Shown: positions 45,287-54,758, counted from the stretch's first letter. The stretch: DNA of 64,000 nt from Eubacterium sp. 14-2 (GCF_000403845.2 NZ_KE159568.1:559725-623724), one strand, 5' to 3'. Program-made: numbers and translations. The notes: generated from the letters alone by a model not told the origin.

Positions 45287-45652
45287 CTACCTCCCGTAAA
45301 TCTTCCCACAGAGTTCCAGAAATTCCTGTCTGGATATGCCTGCAATCTTTGCTTCCGCAATCAGCAGCTCCAGCTCTTTCCCTATCTCATGCTCTAATGC
45401 CTCTTTCCTGCCTCTGGCACATTGCACAACCGCTCCGCTGCGCCTGTCTGTAATAATATATCCTTCCTGTTTCAGGAGCTGATAGGCTTTGTTCACTGTC
45501 ATTGTATTGACTCCGATTTCACCGGCAAGGGCCCGTATGGTGGGAAGTCTGTCACCATCCTTAAAGGTTCCGTCTGCCACTGCCTGCACAATCTGATCTC
45601 TGATCTGCTGATAAATGGGCACGCTTCCGGCAAAATCCAGTTTCATAATCAC
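45287..45652 (-). CDS. GntR family regulator, YtrA subfamily
   Basis: A small (about 121 aa) regulator: the winged helix (about 5-75) with IYQQIRDQIVQAV and LAGEIGVNTMTVNKAYQLLK, then a short helical tail. YtrA-type proteins are usually encoded first in operons of membrane or ABC-transport genes that they repress. GTG 45652 is chosen, with GGAGGTG upstream; ATG 45646 is two codons later. A near-ideal palindromic operator overlaps its -10 box. Confidence 0.88.
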   Translation of the reverse strand: MIMKLDFAGSVPIYQQIRDQIVQAVADGTFKDGDRLPTIRALAGEIGVNTMTVNKAYQLLKQEGYIITDRRSGAVVQCARGRKEALEHEIGKELELLIAEAKIAGISRQEFLELCGKIYGR

Positions 45653-45673
45653 AGTTTCGTTCACCTCCCCTGC

Positions 45674-45718
45674 CTTATTTGTATTATCTATTATAATACA
45701 AATAAGGCAGTAAAACAA
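45674..45718 (-). promoter_or_regulatory. Promoter and autoregulatory operator of the YtrA-type gene
   Basis: On the minus strand: TTGTTT (45713-45718), a 17-bp spacer, TATAAT (45690-45695). Perfect 13-base arms CTTATTTGTATTA (45674-45686) and TAATACAAATAAG (45694-45706) enclose 7 bp and cover the -10. The -35 touches the end of repeat copy C. Confidence 0.8.
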
Positions 45719-45925
45719 GGTCTTTCCTATAGAAGAACAAAGCGGACAGGTCCGCAGGGGCTCCCTGAATTCCCCACTCATGAAAGACCTGGACGGTTTG
45801 CTGCGCCGTGTGCGGTCGCTTTAGCGACATCTTCTATTCGCACGAGCGCGCATAATTGTCTTTTCTCTTACAGGAAATGCTTTCACACGTTAGTGTGACA
45901 AGGTATTTCCTATAAGATAAAAAAT
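45714..45925 (-). repeat. Terminator-linked palindromic element, copy C (double)
   Basis: The longest copy, filling most of the gene-free stretch 45719-46113. From left: TCTTTCCTATAGAAG, hairpin GCGGAC-AG-GTCCGC, the AACGGT/GACCT region also in copy F, GTCGC-TTTA-GCGAC, GCACGAGCGCGCATAATTGTC, then CTTACAGGAAAT...ATTTCCTATAAG around the inner hairpin TCACAC-GTTA-GTGTGA. The right end merges with a terminator T-tract. Bases 45960-46113 show no feature beyond AT-rich DNA. Confidence 0.85.
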
Positions 45926-45954
45926 GGACTACCCGATTTAAAATCGGGCAATCC
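45917..45954 (-). terminator. Terminator downstream of KilA-N gene
   Basis: On the minus strand GGATTGCCCGATTT pairs with AAATCGGGTAGTCC (12 of 14), followed by ATTTTTTATC. It lies about 160 nt after the KilA-N stop. Confidence 0.8.
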
Positions 45955-46113
45955 GTCTATAGGAGCAAAAGTAGTAAACTGGCAGTAAAATCTACCCTTT
46001 TCTTCCTGGAAGTGCCTGAAACACTGCATTTAAACCACTTTTTGAAAATATTTAAAGTTTCAGGTTTGTAACATATATCCAGACTAAATAGTAGTTAAAC
46101 GTCATATTATATA

Positions 46114-46956
46114 TCACTTTTCCTCAATCAATTTTATCTGTTCCGCCGCATTAAGAACATGCAACTGATACTCTGCAATTTCCTTTAAAATCTGAAATCT
46201 TTCTTCCTTATTTCTGCCTTCACGAATCATTTGTGCGTTATGTGTTTCCAAATTAGACAAAACTGTAAGTTCATTTATGGAAGCAAAATCTCTTACGTTA
46301 TTCTTTTTTGCCAATTCAGGATTTTTATCCCTCCATGCTTTTGCCGTAAATCCGAACAATGCAACATTCAAAATATCCGCTTCCTCTGCATATACCAGCC
46401 ACTCCAGATTTTCTTTATAATTTTCTGATGGGATCAGGTAATTTTTAACCGCATCTGTTTGAATCAGATAATTATTTTTAGACAGAAATCTTTTTTCATC
46501 CCACTCAATTTTCTTTGCATCATTCTCAACTTCTTTCAGCCTTTGAAATTCTTTGATCAAATATAGTTTAAAAACAGGGCTGATCGCTGAAGCAAATTCA
46601 AATGCAATATCTTTATGCGCATATGTTCCTCCATATTTTCCACGTTTCACAAATAATCCTGTCGCTTCTGTTTTTTCAATCCATTCTGAAACACTAAGTA
46701 CAAATGTATGTAAACCTGCTTCATTTTTAAAGTGGTCGAATTCGACTACTTTAAAAGCAGGATTATAGATTTGTTCCCACGTACCTAAAAATTCCAAAGT
46801 TGCTCTGTTTCGCATCCAGTTTTTTATAACATCTGCTCCTCGTGACTCACCAACTTTGGCTTTTGCAATATCAGTAATACAGATATAATCATCAAAATTT
46901 TCCTCTGAAACAGTAATATTGATGTTTTGCACCACAATTACTTTATTTTTTCCCAT
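46114..46956 (-). CDS. KilA-N domain protein, phage-type
   Basis: A 280-aa DNA-binding-type protein. Residues about 15-130 match the KilA-N fold seen in phage and large DNA virus proteins (YICITDIAKAK, IKNWMRNRATLEFLGTWEQI, GKYGGTYAHKDIAFEFASAI). The C-terminal part is helical with EYQLHVLNAAEQIKLIEE at the end. The gene is visibly more AT-rich than its neighbours, and it is bracketed by copies of the dispersed repeat. It is a likely horizontally acquired single gene. ATG 46956 follows GGAGGAG. Confidence 0.88.
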   Translation of the reverse strand: MGKNKVIVVQNINITVSEENFDDYICITDIAKAKVGESRGADVIKNWMRNRATLEFLGTWEQIYNPAFKVVEFDHFKNEAGLHTFVLSVSEWIEKTEATGLFVKRGKYGGTYAHKDIAFEFASAISPVFKLYLIKEFQRLKEVENDAKKIEWDEKRFLSKNNYLIQTDAVKNYLIPSENYKENLEWLVYAEEADILNVALFGFTAKAWRDKNPELAKKNNVRDFASINELTVLSNLETHNAQMIREGRNKEERFQILKEIAEYQLHVLNAAEQIKLIEEK

Positions 46957-47037
46957 CCTTCTCCTCCCATATAGCACTGATTAAAATCTTATTACTCATG
47001 TAGAAGTATATCACATCATTTTTACTTTTTCAATTAA

Positions 47038-47091
47038 TGACAAACGTTAGCGTAACTGGGTCTTCCTGTGAGATAAAAAAACAACCGTCTC
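47038..47091 (-). repeat. Terminator-linked palindromic element, copy D (short)
   Basis: It contains AAACGTTAGCGTAACTGGGTC followed by TTCCTGTGAGATAAAAAAA, matching the right half of copies C and E. The left half is missing. The A-run (T-run on the minus strand) joins the terminator of the small membrane-protein gene. Confidence 0.65.
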
Positions 47092-47112
47092 CGCAAAATA
47101 CGAAAACGGTTG
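47084..47112 (-). terminator. Terminator after the opp operon
   Basis: On the minus strand CAACCGT pairs with ACGGTTG, followed by TTTTTTTATC. Confidence 0.75.
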
Positions 47113-47131
47113 GCAACTGTTTACTTTTTAT

Positions 47132-47332
47132 TTATGTCCAGACCAGCAGAAGCAGGCCTATAAGCAGACCTCCGCCAATGAGGTACACACTTCCGATTAA
47201 CAGAGCGCTTTTCAGGGCTCCCAGGGCAACCCATCGCTTCTCTTCTTTTGTCAGCTGAAGCTCCGGCTGTTCCTGCTCCGGTCGTTCTCCTGAATCATAA
47301 ATAATTCCATTGTGTTCTTCCTGTTCTGTCAC
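47132..47332 (-). CDS. Small membrane protein at the end of the opp operon
   Basis: A 66-aa protein of unknown family. An acidic, Gln/Glu-rich N-terminus (about 1-28) is followed by LTKEEKRWVALGALKSALL and two closely spaced hydrophobic stretches (about 36-66, YLIGGGLLIGLLLLVW). GTG 47332 follows AAGGAGG by 11 nt; a GTG at 47344 overlaps that site. It begins about 50 nt after oppF and shares its terminator, so it is probably co-transcribed. Confidence 0.65.
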   Translation of the reverse strand: MTEQEEHNGIIYDSGERPEQEQPELQLTKEEKRWVALGALKSALLIGSVYLIGGGLLIGLLLLVWT

Positions 47333-47382
47333 TGTGCACCTCACCTCCTTCTGCTGTCATTCTGTTCGGGGATACCTGTTTC

Positions 47383-48405
47383 CTATTTGTCATAAAGATG
47401 GCAGACCACATAATGTCCCGGTTCTACTTCACGCTGAACGGGAACTTCCTTTTTGCACTTCTCCATGCAATGGGCACAGCGGGTATGGAATTTGCACCCT
47501 TCCGGCGGATTTGCAGGAGAGGGAATGGAACCTTTCAGTACAATCCGTTCCTTCTTCACCTTCGGGTCAGGAACGGGAATGGCAGAAAACAAAGCCTTTG
47601 TATAAGGATGAAGGGGATTTTTAAAAATATCCTCCGTTTCACCATACTCCACCAGATTTCCGAGGTACATAACGCCTACCGTATCAGAAATATGTTCCAC
47701 CACCGACAGGTCATGGGAGATAAACAGGTAGGTCAGCTTATACTGCTCCTGCAGTTCTTTCAGCAGGTTGATAATCTGTGCCTGAATGGACACATCCAGC
47801 GCCGACACAGGCTCGTCACAGACGATAAATTCCGGATTTAATGCCAGCGCACGGGCAATGCAGATACGCTGACGCTGCCCGCCGGAAAATTCGTGGGGAT
47901 ACCGCTCCTTATGGAAGGGCTGTAATCCGCAGTTGTCCATAACTTTATCAATATAATCGTTAAATTCGCCCTTTGACACCAGATTGTGTTCTCTGACCGC
48001 CTCGCCTATAATTTCTCCAACAGGCAGACGGGGAGACAGGCTGGAAAAAGGGTCCTGGAAAATAATCTGCATTTTCGTACGCATGGTGCGCATTTCCGCA
48101 TTGGAAAAGTCATACACTTCTTTTCCGTTAAACAGCACCTGGCCTCCGGTCTTCTCTCCGGCAAGACGGAGAATGGTTCGCCCGGTAGTGGTTTTTCCGC
48201 AGCCGGATTCTCCCACTAGCCCCATGGTTGTACCGCGTTTCAGATTAAAAGTAACGCCGTCCACAGCTTTCACATGCCCTGTCACTCTGGAGACCATCCC
48301 GCTCTTAATGGGAAAATATTTTTTCAGATGGTTCACCATCAGAATATACTGGTCGTCATAGATCAGGGGCTCCAATGCAGTTTCTGTTATTTTTCTGTCA
48401 GCCAT
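47383..48405 (-). CDS. oppF: Oligopeptide ABC transporter ATP-binding protein OppF
   Basis: A 340-aa ABC ATPase. Walker [19 protein letters not shown] (about 62-79), signature FSGGQRQRICIARAL, Walker B FIVCDEPVSALD and switch His in ISHDLSVV. The C-terminal oligopeptide/dipeptide extension has the [4Fe-4S]-type cysteines GCKFHTRCAHCMEKCKKE. The ATG follows directly on the oppD stop. It couples ATP hydrolysis to import through OppBC. Confidence 0.96.
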   Translation of the reverse strand: MADRKITETALEPLIYDDQYILMVNHLKKYFPIKSGMVSRVTGHVKAVDGVTFNLKRGTTMGLVGESGCGKTTTGRTILRLAGEKTGGQVLFNGKEVYDFSNAEMRTMRTKMQIIFQDPFSSLSPRLPVGEIIGEAVREHNLVSKGEFNDYIDKVMDNCGLQPFHKERYPHEFSGGQRQRICIARALALNPEFIVCDEPVSALDVSIQAQIINLLKELQEQYKLTYLFISHDLSVVEHISDTVGVMYLGNLVEYGETEDIFKNPLHPYTKALFSAIPVPDPKVKKERIVLKGSIPSPANPPEGCKFHTRCAHCMEKCKKEVPVQREVEPGHYVVCHLYDK

Positions 48406-49554
48406 TTACTGTTCCCCCTTTCCATTGGAATACCGGTAACAGCTTACCCTGTGGGTTTCGGAAAGTCTGATTTCCGGCGGATATGCTCCGCTGCAGCCCT
48501 CCACACACATTTCACATCTGTCCTTAAAATAGCAGTAATTGGGCATATTTACAGGATTGGGCACTTTTCCGGGGATGGAATAAAGTTTGTCCACCTGTTT
48601 TCCAACTACCGGTTTGGAAGCCATCAGGCCAATGGTATAGGGATGAGACGGATGTTCAAAAATCTCCTCTGCAGTTCCCTTTTCCACTACTCTTCCTGCA
48701 TACATAACCACCACATAATCTGCCATTTCCGCAATCACGCCCAAATCATGGGTAATCAGCATAATGGAAGAATTGATACTGTCTTTTAACTGACGCAGTA
48801 AATCCAGAATCTGCGCCTGAATCGTCACGTCCAGAGCCGTGGTGGGTTCATCTGCTATGATAACTCTTGGATTGCATGCCAGAGCCATGGCAATCATAAC
48901 ACGCTGGCGCATACCGCCGGACAGCTCGTGGGGGAACATATTGTATACACCCTTGCTGTTGGCAATTCCCACTGTTTCCAGCAGTTTAATGGTACGCTCT
49001 TTGATTTCTTCCGGCGTCTTTTTCTCCTCATTGTGAAGCAGGCTTATCTCGTCCACCTGTCTGCCGATACGGAACACCGGATTCAGACTGGTCATGGGCT
49101 CCTGGAAAATCATGGAAACATAATTTCCCCGGAGAGTCTGCATTACTTCCTGAGGCGTTTTGATCACATCATAGGCTTTGTCACCCAGATTCAGGCGGAT
49201 TTCTCCTTCCACCGTCTGTCCCTGGGGACGCTGTACCAGCTGCATCAGTGACAGGCTGGTGACAGATTTACCGCATCCGGATTCTCCCACCACACCTACG
49301 GTTTTTCCAATCGGAACGTCAAAGGTTACACCGTCCACACTTTTCACTACTCCGGTATCTGTAAAGAAATAAGTATGCAGATTGTCAAATTCCACTGCAT
49401 TTTCCGAATCCCGCATGGTAGTCAGATATTCTGATTCCGGCACATTTTTCCGTTTTCGCTTTTTTTCATATTCATCGGTAATTTTACGGTTCTCTTTTGA
49501 AATCCGGCGGGATTCTTTCGCCGAGAGATATCCTTCTGATTTTTTCCTGGCCAT
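48406..49554 (-). CDS. oppD: Oligopeptide ABC transporter ATP-binding protein OppD
   Basis: A 382-aa ABC ATPase with a basic N-terminal extension of about 50 residues ([20 protein letters not shown]) before the usual start. Walker [19 protein letters not shown], signature [15 protein letters not shown], Walker [13 protein letters not shown], switch ITHDLGVI. C-terminal cysteines ([15 protein letters not shown]) as in OppF. GGGAGGAAAG precedes ATG 49554. Confidence 0.96.
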   Translation of the reverse strand: MARKKSEGYLSAKESRRISKENRKITDEYEKKRKRKNVPESEYLTTMRDSENAVEFDNLHTYFFTDTGVVKSVDGVTFDVPIGKTVGVVGESGCGKSVTSLSLMQLVQRPQGQTVEGEIRLNLGDKAYDVIKTPQEVMQTLRGNYVSMIFQEPMTSLNPVFRIGRQVDEISLLHNEEKKTPEEIKERTIKLLETVGIANSKGVYNMFPHELSGGMRQRVMIAMALACNPRVIIADEPTTALDVTIQAQILDLLRQLKDSINSSIMLITHDLGVIAEMADYVVVMYAGRVVEKGTAEEIFEHPSHPYTIGLMASKPVVGKQVDKLYSIPGKVPNPVNMPNYCYFKDRCEMCVEGCSGAYPPEIRLSETHRVSCYRYSNGKGEQ

Positions 49555-49568
49555 CGTTCTTTCCTCCC

Positions 49569-51119
49569 TTACCGTTTCATTTTCGGGTCAAACGCATCGC
49601 GCAGACCGTCACCTACAAAGTTGAAGCCCAGTACGGCAATCAACAGACAGATACCGGCGGGAATCCACACAAACCAATAATGGGTCATAACGTATGCATC
49701 GTTGACATCCGTAATAATATTTCCCCAGGAAGCAAAGGGGAATTTTACACCGATTCCCAGGAAAGACAGCGTTGCTTCCATAATGATTGTGGAACCAAGA
49801 CTCATGGTACAGGTTACAATCAGCTGAGGAATAACGTTTGGAATCAGATGCTTGAAAATACGTCTGCTTACCCGGATTCCGCAGGCTTCTGTGGCAGTCA
49901 TGAATTCCTGTTCACGCAGGGATAAAATCTGTCCCCTGACCAGACGGGTAATAGCCGGCCATCCCAGAAAACCGAGAATCATCATCAGATAAAACATACG
50001 TGTCTGAGGCTCTACTTTCATGGCGTCCATGGCTGAACCCAGAATGATAATCAGAGGCAGGGACGGAATACAGTAGAAAATATCCACAATACGCATAATC
50101 AGGTTATCCACCCATTTTCCGAAATATCCGGCAAGTCCGCCCAGAATCACTCCAATCAGTGTTTCAATAAACACAACAATAAATCCGATAATCAGTGACA
50201 CCCGGCCTCCGTACATCAGACGGGTCAGCATGTCCATACCATTGGTATCTGTTCCCAGCCAGTGTGCTTTGCCCGGTTTGGCATAACTGTCATACACATA
50301 GGTCTCTTTTCCCTGGCGCACGGACCAGTTCATGGTTGTGGGGTCATAGGTAACTTCATAGCTGTACTCTGTTCCATCTTCATCCACAAACACAAATTCT
50401 TCTTCCTCTGCATTGATAGAGGCTTCCAGCTCTTCCTTGAAGGTACGGCTGATTTCCACTCCGTTCTCTACCGGAGATACCACAAACCGGCTGATATAGC
50501 CTCTGACTGTATCTCCTTCCAGAATGTTGCTGTCCTCATCCAGGGTATAAGAAGCGCCGCCTGACTCAAAAGAAGTCTCTCCGTTGGTGCAGGCTTTCAG
50601 CGCACTGAATTTCAAATCAAAGGGAATCTCCTCCCCTTCTGCATTTACAATATCTTTAAAGGCAATCGCCAGCATGGTTCCTTCGGATGAAATGGAATAG
50701 AAATCCGTTCCCTCCTCAGTCACCTCGTAGGTAACGTCCTTATATTCAAAAGTATTTTCTTTCTTCTGATATGCAAGCTGGAATTTTGCCTGCAGCACAC
50801 TGTCGAATTTCTGTCCGTCCGCTGCAGTATAACGGAAATCATCGTTGCGCACAACGCCTGCAAATTCCTTCATCTGGCTTTCATAGCGATAAAACTGCTG
50901 ATCCTGCCCGTAAGGGCTGATCAGTCCGCCAATAAAGGAAAATACAAACATAACCAGCAGCATGATCATGCCCAGAACTGCCAGCCGGTTCCTGAAAAAC
51001 CGCTTTACCACCAGGGCTCCCGGTGAAAGAACCTTCACACGTCTGTCGTCATTCAGGGAATAGGAAACTTCTTCATTTGCTTCATCTTTTACATTTACTT
51101 CATCTCTTTTATCGTCCAT
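49569..51119 (-). CDS. oppC: Oligopeptide ABC permease OppC with large extracytoplasmic insertion
   Basis: A 516-aa inner-membrane permease, where usual OppC proteins are about 300. TM1 is about 47-68. After SPYGQDQQF comes an extra region of about 200 residues (about 75-280) that is acidic, rich in strands and placed outside the membrane. The normal permease then resumes at HWLGTDTNGMDMLTRLMYGG with five helices and the EAA-type loop (EFMTATEACGIRVSRRIFKH). Within the insertion two segments (FEYKDVTYEVTEEGTDFYSI and EYSYEVTYDPTTMNWSV) look like distant repeats. It lies between oppB and oppD. Confidence 0.93.
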   Translation of the reverse strand: MDDKRDEVNVKDEANEEVSYSLNDDRRVKVLSPGALVVKRFFRNRLAVLGMIMLLVMFVFSFIGGLISPYGQDQQFYRYESQMKEFAGVVRNDDFRYTAADGQKFDSVLQAKFQLAYQKKENTFEYKDVTYEVTEEGTDFYSISSEGTMLAIAFKDIVNAEGEEIPFDLKFSALKACTNGETSFESGGASYTLDEDSNILEGDTVRGYISRFVVSPVENGVEISRTFKEELEASINAEEEEFVFVDEDGTEYSYEVTYDPTTMNWSVRQGKETYVYDSYAKPGKAHWLGTDTNGMDMLTRLMYGGRVSLIIGFIVVFIETLIGVILGGLAGYFGKWVDNLIMRIVDIFYCIPSLPLIIILGSAMDAMKVEPQTRMFYLMMILGFLGWPAITRLVRGQILSLREQEFMTATEACGIRVSRRIFKHLIPNVIPQLIVTCTMSLGSTIIMEATLSFLGIGVKFPFASWGNIITDVNDAYVMTHYWFVWIPAGICLLIAVLGFNFVGDGLRDAFDPKMKR

Positions 51120-51136
51120 TTCAACTACCCCCTTCC

Positions 51137-52123
51137 CTAAGCAAAACGTACCCGCGGGTCTACCACTGCATACAGAATATCAGAAATCAGGTTGCCCGTC
51201 AGGGTCAGAATCGCCATAAAAGTCATGTAGAACATGGAAAATGGAATATCTCCAATCCGCATGGCCTCATAGGAGGTAAATCCGATACCCGGAATGGAAA
51301 ACAGTGTCTCTGTAATCAGCGCTCCGGAAAACAGGCCGGGCAGAGAGCCTCCTACAATTGTTACCAGGGGAATCAGGGTATTTCGAAATGCATGCTGATA
51401 AATAACGGTTTTTTCAGACAGACCTTTGGCTCTGGCAGTCCTGATATAATCCGCATTCAGCACTTCCAGCATATTCGTACGGGTATAACGCATCAGAGAA
51501 CCGATGGATACAATAACAATAGTGGCAATGGGAAGCACCAGATGATTTGCCTTATCCAGGAACTGGCCCATGGCATCGAGCTGTGCATAATCCCTGCCCA
51601 CCAGACCGAACAAGTCAAACCAGCCCAGTTTTACAGAGAAAATCAGTTTTAAAATTGTGGCAAAAAAGAACGTGGGCAGTGAAATACCAATCAATGCTCC
51701 TGCAGTAATGGCATAATCTGTACGGGAATACTGTTTTGTTGCGGCAATCACACCAAGGGGAATGGCGATGATAAGCTGCAGCAGAAATGCAATTGCTCCC
51801 ATAATAAAGGAAAGCCAGACTACATCGCCAAATTTCTGAAGTACCGGTACAGTATATTTCCAGCTGTCACCAAAATTTCCGTGAATGGCGTCTCCCAGCC
51901 AGGTGAGATAGCCAGGTAAGATGCTTTTATCAAGACCGTAAGATGCATTCAACTGAGCCAGCCATTCCTCATAAGGTTTTGCGCCAGGTTTCATTGCCAG
52001 CTGCATGGCCATATTTTCCACATAGGAAGCGGGCAGACAGCGCAGCAATGAGTAAATAATAAAAGTAACGCAAAACAAAATCATCACAGACAAAAGCAGT
52101 CTCTTAATGATGTACTTTCGCAT
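51137..52123 (-). CDS. oppB: Oligopeptide ABC permease OppB
   Basis: A 328-aa permease with six helices, of normal length. N-terminus RKYIIKRLLLSVMILF, EAA-type loop DYIRTARAKGLSEKTVIYQH (about 226-245), and the end VVDPRVRFA typical of OppB/DppB. GAGAGGAA lies upstream. 17 nt separate it from oppC. Confidence 0.96.
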   Translation of the reverse strand: MRKYIIKRLLLSVMILFCVTFIIYSLLRCLPASYVENMAMQLAMKPGAKPYEEWLAQLNASYGLDKSILPGYLTWLGDAIHGNFGDSWKYTVPVLQKFGDVVWLSFIMGAIAFLLQLIIAIPLGVIAATKQYSRTDYAITAGALIGISLPTFFFATILKLIFSVKLGWFDLFGLVGRDYAQLDAMGQFLDKANHLVLPIATIVIVSIGSLMRYTRTNMLEVLNADYIRTARAKGLSEKTVIYQHAFRNTLIPLVTIVGGSLPGLFSGALITETLFSIPGIGFTSYEAMRIGDIPFSMFYMTFMAILTLTGNLISDILYAVVDPRVRFA

Positions 52124-52201
52124 ACGGTTATCATTCCTCTCTATAGATTGAAAGGAACCGATTCACCATGGGAGCGGTTCCTTTCAGTATGTGTGATTGT
52201 A

Positions 52202-54529
52202 TTATTTTATGGAAATGTTTTCGATTTCATTCACCCAGTTCCAATATGGTGTCATATCGCTTGGGAAACTGGAAGTATCCACACGTTCGGTAGAAACTGC
52301 GTATGCATCAGAACGCTGATAAATCGGTATTTCCACACCCCAGTCCATAATGATTTCCATAGCTGCCTTGTACAGTCCTTTACGATAAGACTGCTCGGTA
52401 GACTGACGTGCATCCATAATCAGAGTATCCAGTTCTTCATCATTAACCTTGTAGTAGTTGGTAGTTCCTTCACTGTGATACAACTGGAACATATCCGGGT
52501 CACTGGACGCCTGCCATGCAGCACACCACAGTTCAGATACGCCGGACTGATATGCTGCATACAAATCTGCCGGATTTGAAATATCATTTACAGTTAAAGT
52601 AAAGCCTAATTCCGCGAAAGCATCCGCTGCATTTTTCAGAACCAGGAAAGTAGGATGGTCTCCCTGTCCATTTCCACCCACATCTACGGTGTACTCTAAT
52701 TTTGCACCTTCCGGAGCTGCGGTCAGTTTTCCGTCTGCTACTGTATAGCCTGCTGCTTCAAAGAATTTGAGAGCTGTTTCTTTTGCCACTGCATATTTTT
52801 CTTCTGCTTTTGTATCAGCAGTATAAATGGAGTTGCCTTCCGGGTCTACGGAATAAGCTACGGTATATCCGTCGTCTGTTACCTGAGGAGCTGCCCAGGA
52901 AGTATTGGAAATCGGATAGTTAATTACGGTAGCAGTATCTCCATAATAAGAATCAATTCCTTCGTCACGGTAAGCAGCAATTAAAGTTGCAATTGCTTTC
53001 CGCAGGTTTTTGGAAGCGTCAGAAGCCGGGTCATTTCCAACTTTAACGTTATCTGCAGAAATTCCCACATAACCATATCCGCGGTAGTCAATAAGTTTTG
53101 TTGTGATTACGCTTCCTTCAAAAGAATCATCTCCGCCGTTAAGTTCTGCAATCTGATTTGCGGTTTCTGTTGAATAGGAAGGAGTTGCAATATCAAGGTC
53201 TCCGGTAGAAAGACCATTTAACATATCTGCTTCTTTTGTTTCTTTTAAGTTCAGGTTCTTTACCTTAGGCTCACCTTTATAATATTTGGGGTTTGCTTCC
53301 AGGTAAACAACACCGTCTGCTGAGTCTTTAAATACATAGGGGCCTGCACCCACAGGTGTTGTGGTCTTGTCACGGATAATACTCAGATCTCCTTTCGGGA
53401 ATCCGAATTTGTGGTTCTCATAATCATACTGTGCTTCGTCTCCATAGTAATGAAGAGGTGCAACCGGATAATTGAACTGATAAATCATGGTAGCATCCAG
53501 TTCTGTAGCAGTAACTTTCATGGAATAATCATCAATACGTTCAATTCCCTCAATATAATCTGCAGATTCGCCGGTTTCCACACCTACTGCATAGTTCTCA
53601 TAGCCTTCCATCAAATCAAACAGACTGGAGCCTGCTGTCTCAGTTTCAGACATGGTAGGAATATCCCATTCATATTTTTCACACAGAGCATTGAACAGAT
53701 CTGCTGTGGTTGCTCCGTCTGCAAGGCCTTCCACGCCCCATGCTGCTCCTGCTTTGGCAACTTCGCCTTCTGCACATTCTCCTGCTGCCACACAGTAATC
53801 TACGATTTCCTGTGCAAATGCTGCTCCTGCTTTATCCAGGCTTTCCCAGAATGCGGTCTGTGTTGCTTCATCCCAGTTTGTAAAATCTGTATTGTCGCGG
53901 CCTGCTTTTACCATCAGGTTAAACAGTGTTTCCATACCGCTCCTGTATGCTTCCAGTCCTTTGATCGGAAGAGAATACATAGTAGTGGAACCATCATAGG
54001 ACGGGTCCATATATACATACAGACTGAAAATCGCATCATCTATGTCAACAGGAGTTCCGTCGGAAAATACCAGGTCGTCACGCATCTTCACTTCGTATGT
54101 CACAGTACCGTCTTCATTCTCGGTAACAGTGATATTGGAAGGTCCGGTATAGGTGTACTCTGTTCCGTTGTACTCTCTTGTCTCTCCCTCAATTCCGTTC
54201 AGAACCGGGTTAGCCACACGATCCAGATACATGAGCATAAGCTGAGTCATGTCTGCACCAACTGTCATGTCATCCGCATTCTGAGCAAAGAACGGAGAGA
54301 ATTTGTTTTCAAAACCGGTAACAGACACTACCATGGTTCCGTCTGTTCTGCCTTCTGCAGAACTGTCATCCTCTTCTTTTTTGTCAGTATCAGTGTTTGC
54401 ATCACTTTCGCTCTTTGTGTCATTTTCGGCAGGTTTGTTTCCGCCATCGTTTTTCTGGCAGGCAGTGAGCATGCTGCCGCACAGAGCCAGTCCTAAAAGC
54501 AGGGCCAGCAGTTTCTTGCTTTTTTTCAT
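52202..54529 (-). CDS. oppA: Oligopeptide-binding lipoprotein OppA, enlarged
   Basis: A 775-aa extracellular solute-binding protein (family 5) with a lipoprotein signal ([11 protein letters not shown], Cys24) and an Asp/Glu/Lys-rich linker. The SBP motifs include [40 protein letters not shown] and the C-terminal [19 protein letters not shown]. The usual length is about 540-600. An extra stretch of about 110-130 residues (about 205-330; Ala/Glu-rich, from [10 protein letters not shown] to [15 protein letters not shown]) accounts for much of the excess. It is the first gene of the operon, with AGGAGG before the ATG and a strong promoter upstream. Confidence 0.95.
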   Translation of the reverse strand: MKKSKKLLALLLGLALCGSMLTACQKNDGGNKPAENDTKSESDANTDTDKKEEDDSSAEGRTDGTMVVSVTGFENKFSPFFAQNADDMTVGADMTQLMLMYLDRVANPVLNGIEGETREYNGTEYTYTGPSNITVTENEDGTVTYEVKMRDDLVFSDGTPVDIDDAIFSLYVYMDPSYDGSTTMYSLPIKGLEAYRSGMETLFNLMVKAGRDNTDFTNWDEATQTAFWESLDKAGAAFAQEIVDYCVAAGECAEGEVAKAGAAWGVEGLADGATTADLFNALCEKYEWDIPTMSETETAGSSLFDLMEGYENYAVGVETGESADYIEGIERIDDYSMKVTATELDATMIYQFNYPVAPLHYYGDEAQYDYENHKFGFPKGDLSIIRDKTTTPVGAGPYVFKDSADGVVYLEANPKYYKGEPKVKNLNLKETKEADMLNGLSTGDLDIATPSYSTETANQIAELNGGDDSFEGSVITTKLIDYRGYGYVGISADNVKVGNDPASDASKNLRKAIATLIAAYRDEGIDSYYGDTATVINYPISNTSWAAPQVTDDGYTVAYSVDPEGNSIYTADTKAEEKYAVAKETALKFFEAAGYTVADGKLTAAPEGAKLEYTVDVGGNGQGDHPTFLVLKNAADAFAELGFTLTVNDISNPADLYAAYQSGVSELWCAAWQASSDPDMFQLYHSEGTTNYYKVNDEELDTLIMDARQSTEQSYRKGLYKAAMEIIMDWGVEIPIYQRSDAYAVSTERVDTSSFPSDMTPYWNWVNEIENISIK

Positions 54530-54573
54530 ACAATTTCCTCCTTTTCTTCTGAGTCCTGGCAGACAGGTTTCTA

Positions 54574-54625
54574 TATTATGTATGTAGTTACAACTACATA
54601 CATAAAGGAGGGTACCCTCCTTTTG
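54574..54625 (-). promoter_or_regulatory. Palindromes in the opp leader
   Basis: A perfect palindrome TATGTATGTAGTT / AACTACATACATA (54575-54602) is followed by AAGGAGGGTACCCTCCTTTT (54604-54623). Both lie in the predicted 150-nt leader of oppA and could be an operator and an attenuator-like hairpin. Confidence 0.6.
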
Positions 54626-54687
54626 CGCGCCTTTGTTCTGCCGTCTTATGCTTTATTTTAACATAGATTTTGACTCAATATGTAAAC

Positions 54688-54716
54688 ATTATATATTTCT
54701 TCTGATTATTTGTCAA
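54688..54716 (-). promoter_or_regulatory. Consensus sigma-A promoter of the opp operon
   Basis: On the minus strand TTGACA (54711-54716), a 17-bp spacer, TATAAT (54688-54693). Both hexamers are perfect. Confidence 0.85.
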
Positions 54717-54758
54717 TTTGAACCTTATATTTCCAGGATATTTTTATTTAAGTTCAGC

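Noticed and set aside
53411-54496. Long plus-strand open frame (361 codons) opposite oppA
   Set aside because: Cys/Ile/Phe-rich composition typical of an antisense shadow; oppA is certain on the other strand.
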